From a bacterium (lineage in GTDB: Bacteria > Desulfobacterota > DSWW01): a stretch of 7,481 bases of DNA. The notes under the pieces are model-generated. The model worked only from the letters and a program-made list of their open reading frames with translations, was not told the origin of the DNA and did no database searches. This document shows positions 1 to 7,174 of the stretch, one piece after another (position 1 is the first letter of the stretch; each line of letters opens with the position of its first letter). Where the stretch lies: contig JAUWSZ010000091.1 of the NCBI GenBank assembly GCA_030609865.1, positions 1 to 7,481 of the forward strand, given 5' to 3'. The position numbers and the translations under genes were made by a program.

Positions 1-287
1 AGAGCAGATGGTATGAGGAATGCCCGTAGAAGGGGCCAAATGGACATCGGGCCCGTGCCCGTGTGCGTGCCCGTGCCCGGAACAAGGATGCTGAGTGGGA
101 TGCGAATGGGCATATTGCCTCTATGCGTAGGACGATTTCCATCCTTCATTGCTTTCATTTGGAGACCCTATTGGCTGAAATCCCTGGTTCCTCACATGCT
201 CTTCAGCTTCCTTTGCGTTATTGAATCGGGCACGGGCCCGATGTCCATTTGGCCCCTTCTACGGGCATTCCTCATACCATCTGCTCT
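1..287. repeat. Long perfect inverted repeat, 61-bp arms with 165-bp spacer
   Basis: Bases 1-61 are the exact reverse complement of 227-287, with no mismatch. Pairing stops at base 62 against 226. The outer boundary cannot be set, because the left arm begins at the first base of the window and may extend further. The spacer (62-226) contains no recognisable gene and no transposase. Such a structure could be a MITE-like or REP-like non-autonomous element with long terminal inverted repeats, or two copies of a dispersed repeat in opposite orientation. It could also be a fold-back artefact at a contig edge. Transcription leaving the HD-domain gene on the minus strand would cross it, and the RNA could fold into a 61-bp duplex. 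The 288-401 stretch to its right has only the short repeat described separately. Confidence 0.9.
52..79. repeat. Short tandem array of the hexamer CCCGTG
   Basis: The order is CCCGTG, CCCGTG, TGCGTG (a diverged unit), CCCGTG, then a partial CCCG. The array starts in the left inverted-repeat arm and runs into the spacer. The right arm (227-287) contains only the equivalent of the first one and a half units, so the array has expanded, or been lost, on one side only. This explains where the arm symmetry ends. No function can be read from it. Confidence 0.7.
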
Positions 288-379
288 GCGGGTGGTCGCT
301 GATGGCTATGAGCTAAACGCTTCTTCTGCCTTTCGACTGCGGTGTGATGATGTGGCTTGTCAACGTTTGGGGGGCGGGG

Positions 380-407
380 CCTGACCCCCGATCCCTGACC
401 CCTAATC
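380..407. repeat. 14-bp tandem duplication at the 3' end of the HD-domain gene
   Basis: Bases 380-393 and 394-407 are two head-to-tail copies of a 14-bp unit beginning CCTGACCCC and ending ATC, identical at 12 of 14 positions. The right-hand copy contains the TAG stop of the minus-strand gene (complement of 402-404) and its last codon. The gene's 3' end therefore lies inside repeat-derived sequence. On the minus strand the adjoining G-run and C-run could pair, but no T-tract follows, so it is not called as an intrinsic terminator. Confidence 0.7.
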
Positions 408-1487
408 TCCGTCCCGCTCTTTGGGAGTCGCTGCCGTGCCCTTAGCGGCATCGTCCGCAACACCCTGGGCAAACAGCTCCGGAGGGCCCTCCCCGGGTTC
501 GTCCCGGAAGGCCTCGGGGGGTGGCTGATCTCCCGCGAAGGATTCCGGAATGTAGAAGTACTGCTGATGGACACGGTGGAAGGCTGTCCACTGTTTCCCG
601 GGGGCTGCCTCTTTCTGCAGGAAGTCGTGCACCCCCCAGAGCTTGGCATCCAGGTCGTCCAGCCCGTGCAAGCAAATGGCTTCCAGGGTCATCGGGCGTT
701 TGGGCGATCCGAACTCCATTTCTCCGTGGTGGCTGATGACGAGGTGTTTCAGGCTCGAGGCAATGGAAGGGGGGAACTCAGGGATGCCGTCGATCTTCCT
801 CTGCAGGGTCTCGATCCCGAGAAGGATGTGTCCGATCAGCCTTCCATCGTCGCTGTAGTCGAACCCTGCGTGGGCCCGCAGTTCCCAGGCCTTGCCCAGG
901 TCATGGAGCAGCGCACCGGCAAGCAGGAGGTCCTGATCCAGGAAGGGGTCGTTCTTGTGCGCGAGTTGGACGAGCCGGGTCAGAGAGAGACTGTGTTCGA
1001 GCAGCCCTCCGCGGTAGGCGTGGTGCATCATCTTTGCGGCCGGGGCGTTCCGAAAAGCTTCCCAGATCTGCGGATCCCGGAAGACCGTTTCGAGGAGGCG
1101 GCGGAGGAAGGGATTGCCTACCTTTCGGATCGTTCGATGGAGTTCATCCGCCATCTCTTCCGGGTCTCTCTCAGAGGTCGGGAGGAACTCCTCGAGCCTC
1201 TTCGTCTGCTCAGGAGCGGGTGAAACGGAGTGCAGCCTGATTCTTCGTTCCTGCTGGTAGAGGACCACCACGCCTTTGAGATCGACCACCTGCTGGGGCG
1301 ATCGGCAGAGAAGCTGGTAGGCTGCCTCTGCATTGCTCCAGAGCACCGCTTCGATCGACCCGGTGCGGTTCATGAGTTGGAGCCTGAGGAAGGGCTTGCC
1401 GTCCTTGGTCGTCTGGAGATGCTTCTCCGCAACGAGCAGATGCCCCTTTATCCGGTCCTGTTCCTTGAATCTCTGCACGTCAAGCAT
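402..1487 (-). CDS. OB-fold/HD-domain phosphohydrolase, probable YhaM-type 3'-5' exoribonuclease
   Basis: The protein has 361 residues. Residues about 10-90 look like an OB-fold nucleic-acid-binding domain of the tRNA-anticodon type (KGHLLVAEKHLQTTKDGKPF and a GSIEAVLW strand). Residues about 150-300 form a metal-dependent HD domain: H156, LLEHS with H165, LLHDLGK with H195-D196, H220, ISHHGE with H253-H254, and a late LDDLDAK acidic motif. This order matches the YhaM/CBF1 family, cytoplasmic exonucleases that trim RNA (and in some cases DNA) from the 3' end. The ATG at 1487 is preceded by an in-frame TGA three codons upstream, so it is the first possible start, although its ribosome binding site is weak. 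The C-terminal tail of about 45 residues, after residue 315, is rich in Pro, Glu and Ala, probably disordered, and longer than needed for the fold. The gene is divergent from the aminopeptidase gene. Substrate is inferred from family only. Confidence 0.85.
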   Translation of the reverse strand: MLDVQRFKEQDRIKGHLLVAEKHLQTTKDGKPFLRLQLMNRTGSIEAVLWSNAEAAYQLLCRSPQQVVDLKGVVVLYQQERRIRLHSVSPAPEQTKRLEEFLPTSERDPEEMADELHRTIRKVGNPFLRRLLETVFRDPQIWEAFRNAPAAKMMHHAYRGGLLEHSLSLTRLVQLAHKNDPFLDQDLLLAGALLHDLGKAWELRAHAGFDYSDDGRLIGHILLGIETLQRKIDGIPEFPPSIASSLKHLVISHHGEMEFGSPKRPMTLEAICLHGLDDLDAKLWGVHDFLQKEAAPGKQWTAFHRVHQQYFYIPESFAGDQPPPEAFRDEPGEGPPELFAQGVADDAAKGTAATPKERDGD

Positions 1488-1541
1488 AGCGCTTCACACT
1501 AGCACCCCGAGGCTCGGATTACAACGGAGACGCCCGTTTCA

Positions 1542-1570
1542 TTGACACCTCGGGCCACCCGGACTATCCT
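1542..1570 (+). promoter_or_regulatory. Sigma-70-like promoter for the aminopeptidase lipoprotein gene
   Basis: A perfect -35 hexamer TTGACA (1542-1547), a 17-bp spacer and a -10 hexamer TATCCT (1565-1570, four of six consensus bases) lie in the 122-bp divergent intergenic region. The start of transcription would fall near 1577, giving a leader of about 33 nt before the ATG at 1610. It is the best promoter match seen in the window. Whether the downstream M28 and glycolytic genes also depend on it is unknown. Confidence 0.6.
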
Positions 1571-1609
1571 TCTTATTTTGCCTGAAGAAAGATCCGGAAG
1601 GGATTTATC

Positions 1610-2716
1610 ATGCCGGCGGCAGCCCGGACCCGTGGATGCACCCGAGTCCTTCTCGGCTCCTTTCTGATGGCCGGGATCCTGGGGCTCGTCTCACTCCTGG
1701 AGGGGTGTTCGGTCGGGTATCTGTTCCACGTGGGTAAAGGGCAACTCAAGATCGTATGCGGGAGCAAGAGCACGGAAGCCATTCTCCGTGACCCGGAGGT
1801 CCCGGAATCCGAGAAAGAGAAGATCCGCCTCGTCATGGAGGCAAAGGCCTTCGGAGAGGCGGAGTTGGGCCTGGCCTCCTCGAAGAACTACACACGTTAC
1901 TATCTCGTGAAGCACCCGCCGATCGCCTACAACCTCACGGTCAGCCCCAAGCTCACCCTGGAGGCCTACCGGTGGTGCTTTCCGATCGCAGGATGCCTAC
2001 CGTACAAGGGGTTCTTCGCGAGAGAACGCGCCGAGCGGGAATCGGCCAGGATGTCGGAGCGGGGATACGACACCTACATACGGCCCGTGGGGGCCTACAG
2101 CACCCTCGGGTGGTTCAAGGACCCGATCTTCTCGACCATGCTGCAATATGGGGACACCGCCCTGGTGGAGGTCATCTTGCACGAAATGGTCCATCGAACG
2201 ATCTTCGTGAAGGATCGAGGCGACTTCAACGAGGGAGTCGCCACCTTCGTGGGTGAGAAGGGCATGGAGACGTTCTTCCGGAGGTTGGGTGGCCTGGACC
2301 CGGGGCAAATCGAGGCCATGCAGCAGAAGCGGGAAGCGAAGCGGCTCTTCCAGAAAACGATGTTTGATCTTGCTGACCGACTGCGGCTGCTCTACAGCAC
2401 GGAGGGTGAGGAAGGGGACAAGCTGGCGACACGGGGCCGGATCTTCGAGGACGCGAAGGAGTCCCTTCGAAAGCGCCTCGAGGCCCTCGGGTCGACTCGC
2501 TATCTAGGAATCCTGAGAGAGGAATGGAACAACGCGCTCCTGGTTTCCTACCTGACGTACCATCAGGATCCTGACCTGTGGGAGGCACTCTATGACCGCT
2601 TCGATCGGGATTTGATGGCCATGATGGGTTGGTTGAAGCAGTTCAAGGGGGAGAAGGACCCAATGGCCCGTATCGAGAGATGGTTGGCACAGGGTGATGA
2701 GACGACAAATCATTGA
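1610..2716 (+). CDS. Putative zinc aminopeptidase lipoprotein (COG4324 / Aminopep family)
   Basis: The protein has 368 residues. It begins with a lipoprotein signal: basic residues R6, R8 and R12, a hydrophobic stretch about 13-30, and a lipobox LEGC with the lipidated cysteine at C33. It should therefore be exported and membrane-anchored on the periplasmic side. The post-lipobox segment (GYLFHVGKGQLKI) and the FPIAGCLPYKGFF motif at 124-136 are typical of the predicted aminopeptidase family of Pfam Aminopep. The zinc site is HEMVH (H191, E192, H195), followed by FNEGVATFVG, where E208 is a plausible third ligand. The length fits the family. The ATG is preceded by a GGAAGGGA ribosome binding site about 7 nt upstream and by a good promoter. 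The C-terminal third is helical and charged, with no recognised motif. Peptidase activity of this family is predicted from the motif; the natural substrate is unknown. Confidence 0.85.
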   Translation: MPAAARTRGCTRVLLGSFLMAGILGLVSLLEGCSVGYLFHVGKGQLKIVCGSKSTEAILRDPEVPESEKEKIRLVMEAKAFGEAELGLASSKNYTRYYLVKHPPIAYNLTVSPKLTLEAYRWCFPIAGCLPYKGFFARERAERESARMSERGYDTYIRPVGAYSTLGWFKDPIFSTMLQYGDTALVEVILHEMVHRTIFVKDRGDFNEGVATFVGEKGMETFFRRLGGLDPGQIEAMQQKREAKRLFQKTMFDLADRLRLLYSTEGEEGDKLATRGRIFEDAKESLRKRLEALGSTRYLGILREEWNNALLVSYLTYHQDPDLWEALYDRFDRDLMAMMGWLKQFKGEKDPMARIERWLAQGDETTNH

Positions 2717-2740
2717 CTTCTGACCGTGTTGAAATATTGT
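2713..2740 (+). promoter_or_regulatory. Candidate promoter for the M28 peptidase gene
   Basis: TTGACT (2713-2718, overlapping the stop codon of the upstream gene) and TATTGT (2735-2740) are separated by 16 bp, with five and four consensus matches. The 134-bp gap before the M28 start leaves room for an independent promoter. A small hairpin (CGGGA/TCCCG, 2810-2825) lies just before the ribosome binding site. The call rests on hexamer matching only, and read-through from upstream is equally possible. Confidence 0.3.
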
Positions 2741-2837
2741 CGTGAATTGAGGAATCGTGTCCAGAACGGTGGCGATGAGAGAAAATTCAGAGTTGCGCGG
2801 AAACGGTCGCGGGAATGCTGTCCCGTAGCGAGAGGGA

Positions 2838-2843
2838 AAGGAG
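2838..2843 (+). promoter_or_regulatory. Ribosome binding site that fixes the M28 start at 2851
   Basis: AAGGAG lies 7 nt before the ATG at 2851. The longer in-frame possibility, ATG at 2815, has no comparable site and sits in the loop of a small predicted hairpin. It would add 12 charged residues (MLSRSERERSGE) not needed for the fold. The 2851 start is therefore preferred. Confidence 0.75.
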
Positions 2844-2850
2844 TGGCGAG

Positions 2851-3999
2851 ATGTCAAAGGCAATGGAGCACGTTCGTTATCTTGTGGACATCGTGGGCTT
2901 CAGAGCGCCCGCCTCCGAAGGGGAACGGTGGGCATCGAAGTACATAGTCGGTGTTATGGAGAAGCTGGGGATCGAGTGCCAGGTCGAGTCCTTCGATTCC
3001 TACAAGACCTTTTCCTTTCCACTCATGATCGTCTGGTCTGTGAGTGTCCTCGGGGGACTGCTTGCCTGCTCCCAAGGGTTTCTGGGGTTCCTCCTGGTCA
3101 CCCTCGGAGCCGTGGGCTTCTACAAGGAAGCGCATCTTCGTGGATGGGTCCCTCGGTTCTTGCCTCACGAACCCTCCCAGAACGTGGTTGGGCGCATCCC
3201 GGCAAAGGGCGAGGCTCGCCACCGGGTGTTGGTCTGTGCCCACTACGACACCTCCAAGAGCGGATTGTACTTTGATCCCCGGTTCGTCGGCGGATTTCGA
3301 ACCATCTTCCTTCTGACCGTTGTGTCCGCCTTGGGACTACCCGTTTTCGTCCTCCTGGGGGGCTTGTTTTGGTCGGGCCTGTTCGGACTGCTTCGTGGTC
3401 TGGCCACGCTCTGGCTTTTCCTGAATATCCTCGTGCTCCTGCATCGGGAGGTTTACGGCAAGAACGTGTACGGCGCGAACGACAATGCGTCCGGCACGGG
3501 TGTGATGCTCGCCGTTGCCGAGCGACTGGCCAAGGAACCCCTTCGGAACACGGAGGTGTGGGTCGCGGCCACCGGATGCGAAGAGGCGGGTCTGGTGGGG
3601 ATGCTCGACCTCCTGAAGAGGCACGGGCAGGAGTTGCAGGACGCACTGATCGTGAACCTGGACAGCCTGGGGGCAGGGGAACTCAAGTACATTACCGGAG
3701 AGGGCCTGGTCAAGGCGCTTCCAGCCGACCCGGAGCTGCTCATGTTCTCCGCCGAGGTTGTCAGGGAAAACCCTGGACTGCCGTTGGCTCCCCGGGAACA
3801 GCGCGGCCTCGCTACCGATGCGACCGGGGCCTTGATCAACGGATACCGGGCCATGACCGTCATGGCCCTGGACGAGGATGGTGTTGTCCCGAACTGGCAT
3901 TGGGAAACCGACGTGGTCGAGAACTTGAATGAGAAGAATCTTGGCGACGCGGAGACCTTTGTCGATCTTCTCTTGAAGAAGATCGATCATGAAAAATAA
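2851..3999 (+). CDS. M28-family zinc peptidase with transmembrane hairpins inserted in the catalytic domain
   Basis: The protein has 382 residues from the preferred start. The M28 metal site is complete: AHYDT (H131, D133 nearby), GANDNASGTG (bridging D211), GCEEAG (E244 base, E245 ligand), NLDSLG (D271) and NWHWETD (H350). The catalytic domain is interrupted by two hydrophobic blocks, about 55-91 and 150-197. Each is long enough for a membrane hairpin, giving about four membrane segments. There is no N-terminal signal peptide. Basic residues flank the hairpins (YKEAHLRGW after the first, HREVYGK after the second), which suggests all soluble parts face the cytoplasm; that topology is inference. 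M28 enzymes are usually aminopeptidases or carboxypeptidases using two zinc ions. Substrate is unknown. It follows the lipoprotein aminopeptidase at 134 bp and precedes gap by 73 bp. Confidence 0.85.
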   Translation: MSKAMEHVRYLVDIVGFRAPASEGERWASKYIVGVMEKLGIECQVESFDSYKTFSFPLMIVWSVSVLGGLLACSQGFLGFLLVTLGAVGFYKEAHLRGWVPRFLPHEPSQNVVGRIPAKGEARHRVLVCAHYDTSKSGLYFDPRFVGGFRTIFLLTVVSALGLPVFVLLGGLFWSGLFGLLRGLATLWLFLNILVLLHREVYGKNVYGANDNASGTGVMLAVAERLAKEPLRNTEVWVAATGCEEAGLVGMLDLLKRHGQELQDALIVNLDSLGAGELKYITGEGLVKALPADPELLMFSAEVVRENPGLPLAPREQRGLATDATGALINGYRAMTVMALDEDGVVPNWHWETDVVENLNEKNLGDAETFVDLLLKKIDHEK

Positions 4000-4011
4000 G
4001 GGAAGATCGAT
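3962..4011 (+). repeat. Nine-bp hairpin and repeated GAAGATCGAT before gap
   Basis: TCGATCTTC (3962-3970) and GAAGATCGA (3978-3986) form a perfect 9-bp stem with a 7-nt loop at the very end of the M28 coding region. GAAGATCGAT occurs at 3978-3987 and again at 4002-4011. The left arm could thus pair with either copy, giving two mutually exclusive hairpins in a transcript entering gap. No T-tract follows, so it is not an intrinsic terminator. It may be chance within coding sequence, although the second copy is intergenic. Confidence 0.45.
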
Positions 4012-4060
4012 AAAGAGAAGGCTGCATCCGAAGTCTTGGAAACAGGAGAACCCGCAATAA

Positions 4061-5077
<1,017 letters not shown>

Positions 5078-5082
5078 GCAAG

Positions 5083-5098
5083 GGAGGAAGGGGAATTG
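5083..5098 (+). promoter_or_regulatory. Strong ribosome binding site paired with the TTG start of pgk
   Basis: GGAGG (5083-5087) within a purine-rich run lies 8 nt before TTG at 5096. The gap stop codon (5075-5077) is in the same frame as pgk, and no ATG or GTG occurs between it and the conserved pgk N-terminus. TTG is therefore the only start that gives a complete protein. Confidence 0.85.
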
Positions 5099-6280
5099 GC
5101 CGTCCGAACGATCGACGAACTTGATCTGAAGGGGAAACGGGTTTTCATCCGCGTCGACTTCAACGTTCCCCTGGATCCTCAGGGCAAGGTGACCGACGAC
5201 ACACGGATTCAGGCGGCACTTCCCACGATTGAACTCGCGAAGGGCAGGGGGGCAAAGGTCATCCTTGCCTCCCATCTCGGCAGGCCCAAGGGAAAGCGTG
5301 TTCCCGAGATGAGCCTGGCCCCGGTGGCGAAGCGTCTTTCGGATTTGCTCCGCCACCCCGTGAAGACAGCGGAGGATTGTGTCGGACCGGAGGTGGAGGC
5401 TGCGGTCGGGTCGTTGGCGGAGGGCGACGTTCTCCTGCTCGAGAATCTTCGCTACCACAAGGAAGAGACCGAGAATGATCCCGCATTTTCGAAGTCGCTT
5501 GCGGCGTTGGCAGATGTGTATGTGAACGATGCTTTCGGCGCGGCCCACAGGGCCCACGCCTCGACCTGCGGGATGGTAGAGTTCGTGGGGGAGGCGGCTG
5601 CCGGGTTGCTGATGAAAAAGGAAATCGCATACCTGGAGGAGGCCTTGAAGGACCCCGAACGTCCCTTTCTGGCCATTCTTGGAGGGGCGAAGGTTTCGGA
5701 CAAGATCGGCGTGGCCCGGAATCTGTTGCAGAAGGTGAACGGGCTGATCATCGGTGGGGGCATGGCCAACACCTTTCTCTGGGCCGCGGGACACCCGCCG
5801 GGCGCCTCGCGGGTGGAAGAGGACAAGCGTGCAGATGCGATGGCGGTCCTGGAGGCGGCCAAAGGGACTTCTATCGAGGTGCTCCTGCCCGAAGATGTCG
5901 TCGTGGCGAGGGAGATGACGCCGGATGCAGAGACACGCGTCGTGCCCGTGGCCGGGGTCCCCGAAGGATGGCTCGCCCTGGACATCGGCCCGGAAACGGC
6001 GGCCAAGTTCTGCGATGCGATCAAGAAGGCGAAGACCATAGTGTGGAACGGCCCGATGGGGGTTTTCGAGATGCCTTCCTTTGCGCTTGGTACGCGCGAG
6101 GTTGCCAATGCGGTTGCGGACGCTGACGCGGTTACGATTGTCGGAGGAGGCGACACTGTGGCGGCCCTGGAGAAGGAAGGACTGAAGGAAAGGGTGACAC
6201 ACGTTTCCACCGGCGGCGGAGCGTCTCTCGAGTACCTCGAAGGCAAGACCTTACCGGGGATCAAGATGCTCGATCGGTAG
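5096..6280 (+). CDS. pgk: Phosphoglycerate kinase
   Basis: This is a complete 394-residue enzyme transferring phosphate between 1,3-bisphosphoglycerate and ADP to give 3-phosphoglycerate and ATP, in the cytoplasm. The N-terminal substrate domain shows RVDFNVPLD (19-27), DTR (35-37), SHLGRPKG (59-66), LLENLRYHKEE (114-124) and AHRAHAST (150-157). The C-terminal nucleotide domain shows GGAKVSDKIGV (196-206), GGGMANTFL, WNGPMGVFE (317-325), the GGGDTVAA loop (350-357) and STGGGASLEYLEGKTLPG near the end. All key motifs are intact and the length is normal for bacterial PGK. The start codon is TTG, supported by a strong ribosome binding site and by the conserved start of the fold (TIDELDLKGKRV). 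The gene lies 18 nt after gap and 48 nt before tpiA, consistent with one transcript. The weak initiation codon may lower translation relative to gap; that is inference. Confidence 0.98.
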   Translation: MAVRTIDELDLKGKRVFIRVDFNVPLDPQGKVTDDTRIQAALPTIELAKGRGAKVILASHLGRPKGKRVPEMSLAPVAKRLSDLLRHPVKTAEDCVGPEVEAAVGSLAEGDVLLLENLRYHKEETENDPAFSKSLAALADVYVNDAFGAAHRAHASTCGMVEFVGEAAAGLLMKKEIAYLEEALKDPERPFLAILGGAKVSDKIGVARNLLQKVNGLIIGGGMANTFLWAAGHPPGASRVEEDKRADAMAVLEAAKGTSIEVLLPEDVVVAREMTPDAETRVVPVAGVPEGWLALDIGPETAAKFCDAIKKAKTIVWNGPMGVFEMPSFALGTREVANAVADADAVTIVGGGDTVAALEKEGLKERVTHVSTGGGASLEYLEGKTLPGIKMLDR

Positions 6281-6328
6281 GGGGCGCGTGAAGAGAGGAC
6301 GTATTCAGAGCAAGGAGGGGAAGGATTG

Positions 6329-7081
6329 ATGAAACGAAGGCCCATCATGGCAGGAAACTGGAAAATGCACATGCTCGTGGCCGAGGCCGAAGCGCTCGTG
6401 GGCGGCCTGAAGTCCGGGCTGGACGGCACGGAAGAGGTGGATGTCGTCGTGGCGCCACCCTTTCCCTCGCTCTATCCCGTGGGCAAGCTCGTGAGCGGTT
6501 CTCCCATCGCCCTGGCCGCCCAGAACCTTCACTGGGAGGCATCCGGGGCCTACACGGGAGAGGTTTCCGCAACTATGCTGCTCGATGTGGGGTGCAAGTA
6601 CGTCATCATCGGGCATTCCGAGAGGAGACTGTACTTCGGAGAAACCGATGAGACGGTGAACCGCAGGGTCAAGGCCGCCCTTTCGGCCGGGCTGGATCCG
6701 ATCGTGTGTGTGGGCGAGGTCCTCGAGGAGAGGAAGTCGGGCCGTACATGGCAGGTTGTGGAAAGGCAGACCCGGGAGGGACTGGCGGGCATCTCCAAGG
6801 GGGATGCGGAGCGGATGGTCCTCGCCTATGAGCCGGTATGGGCCATCGGCACAGGAGAGACGGCGACCCCGGATCAGGCACAAGAGGTCCATGCGAAGAT
6901 AAGAGGCCTGATCGGGGAACTCTACGACGAGGGAATCGCACAAGGGCTGCGCATTCAGTACGGGGGCAGTGTCAAGCCCGACAATGTGCGGGACCTGATG
7001 GATCAGCCCGATGTGGATGGCGCCCTCGTGGGGGGAGCCAGCCTGAAGGCCGAGAGCTTTCTCGGGATCGTCAAATTCTGA
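6329..7081 (+). CDS. tpiA: Triosephosphate isomerase
   Basis: The 250-residue TIM barrel interconverts dihydroxyacetone phosphate and glyceraldehyde-3-phosphate, supplying substrate to Gap. Catalytic residues are intact: N10 and K12 in AGNWKMH, H96 in IIGHSERR, and E168 in [11 protein letters not shown], followed by the mobile loop and the phosphate-binding YGGSVKPDN (211-219) and GALVGGASL (231-239). The sequence C-terminal to this ends normally (FLGIVKF). The ATG at 6329 is directly preceded by an in-frame TTG at 6326. AGGAGG at 6313-6318 is 10 nt from ATG and 7 nt from TTG, so initiation at either codon is possible and they differ by one residue. The operon's pgk does use TTG. ATG is preferred on codon strength. 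It is the third gene of the glycolytic block. Confidence 0.97.
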   Translation: MKRRPIMAGNWKMHMLVAEAEALVGGLKSGLDGTEEVDVVVAPPFPSLYPVGKLVSGSPIALAAQNLHWEASGAYTGEVSATMLLDVGCKYVIIGHSERRLYFGETDETVNRRVKAALSAGLDPIVCVGEVLEERKSGRTWQVVERQTREGLAGISKGDAERMVLAYEPVWAIGTGETATPDQAQEVHAKIRGLIGELYDEGIAQGLRIQYGGSVKPDNVRDLMDQPDVDGALVGGASLKAESFLGIVKF

Positions 7082-7090
7082 ATGATCTAT

Positions 7091-7120
7091 CCCCGGACAA
7101 GGAATCGTTTGATTCCGGGG
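7091..7120 (+). other. Stem-loop between tpiA and secG
   Basis: GGAATC (7101-7106), loop GTTT and GATTCC (7111-7116) form a 6-bp stem. CCCC (7091-7094) can extend it by pairing with GGGG (7117-7120) across a bulge, or CCCCGG can pair instead with CCGGGG. It begins 10 nt after the tpiA stop. No T-run follows directly (the nearest is at about 7147-7151), so it is not a standard intrinsic terminator. It may be a transcript-stabilising or attenuating structure at the 3' end of the glycolytic message. Confidence 0.45.
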
Positions 7121-7137
7121 CGTTAAGATGTTAGTAT
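7109..7137 (+). promoter_or_regulatory. Candidate sigma-70 promoter for secG
   Basis: TTGATT (7109-7114) and TAGTAT (7132-7137) are separated by exactly 17 bp, each with four of six consensus bases. The start of transcription would fall near 7144, about 30 nt before the secG ATG. The -35 box overlaps the right arm of the stem-loop after tpiA. The evidence is hexamer matching and position only. Confidence 0.3.
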
Positions 7138-7174
7138 TGCATCGAATTTTTGTCTCAACCGGAAAGGCGAAGAA

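Noticed and set aside
13..384. 123-codon plus-strand open frame across the inverted repeat
   Set aside because: It runs through both arms and the CCCGTG array, so its Val/Pro runs are just translated repeat. There is no good ribosome binding site and no family resemblance.
1..401. CRISPR, tRNA or small RNA gene in the left non-coding region
   Set aside because: There are no regularly spaced direct repeats and no cloverleaf. Only the inverted and short tandem repeats listed are visible.
369..407. Possible intrinsic terminator after the HD-domain gene
   Set aside because: The G-run and C-run can pair on the minus strand, but no T-tract follows, so the defining part is missing.
272..649. 125-codon minus-strand open frame overlapping the 3' end of the HD-domain gene
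   Set aside because: It is in another frame of a well-supported gene and has Ser/Pro/Arg-rich shadow composition.
1518..1523. TGTAAT as a -10 box for the HD-domain gene on the minus strand
   Set aside because: The hexamer is a good match, but no acceptable -35 lies 16-18 bp upstream of it, so it was not called.
2815..2850. Longer M28 start at ATG 2815
   Set aside because: It has no ribosome binding site, whereas 2851 has AAGGAG at ideal spacing.
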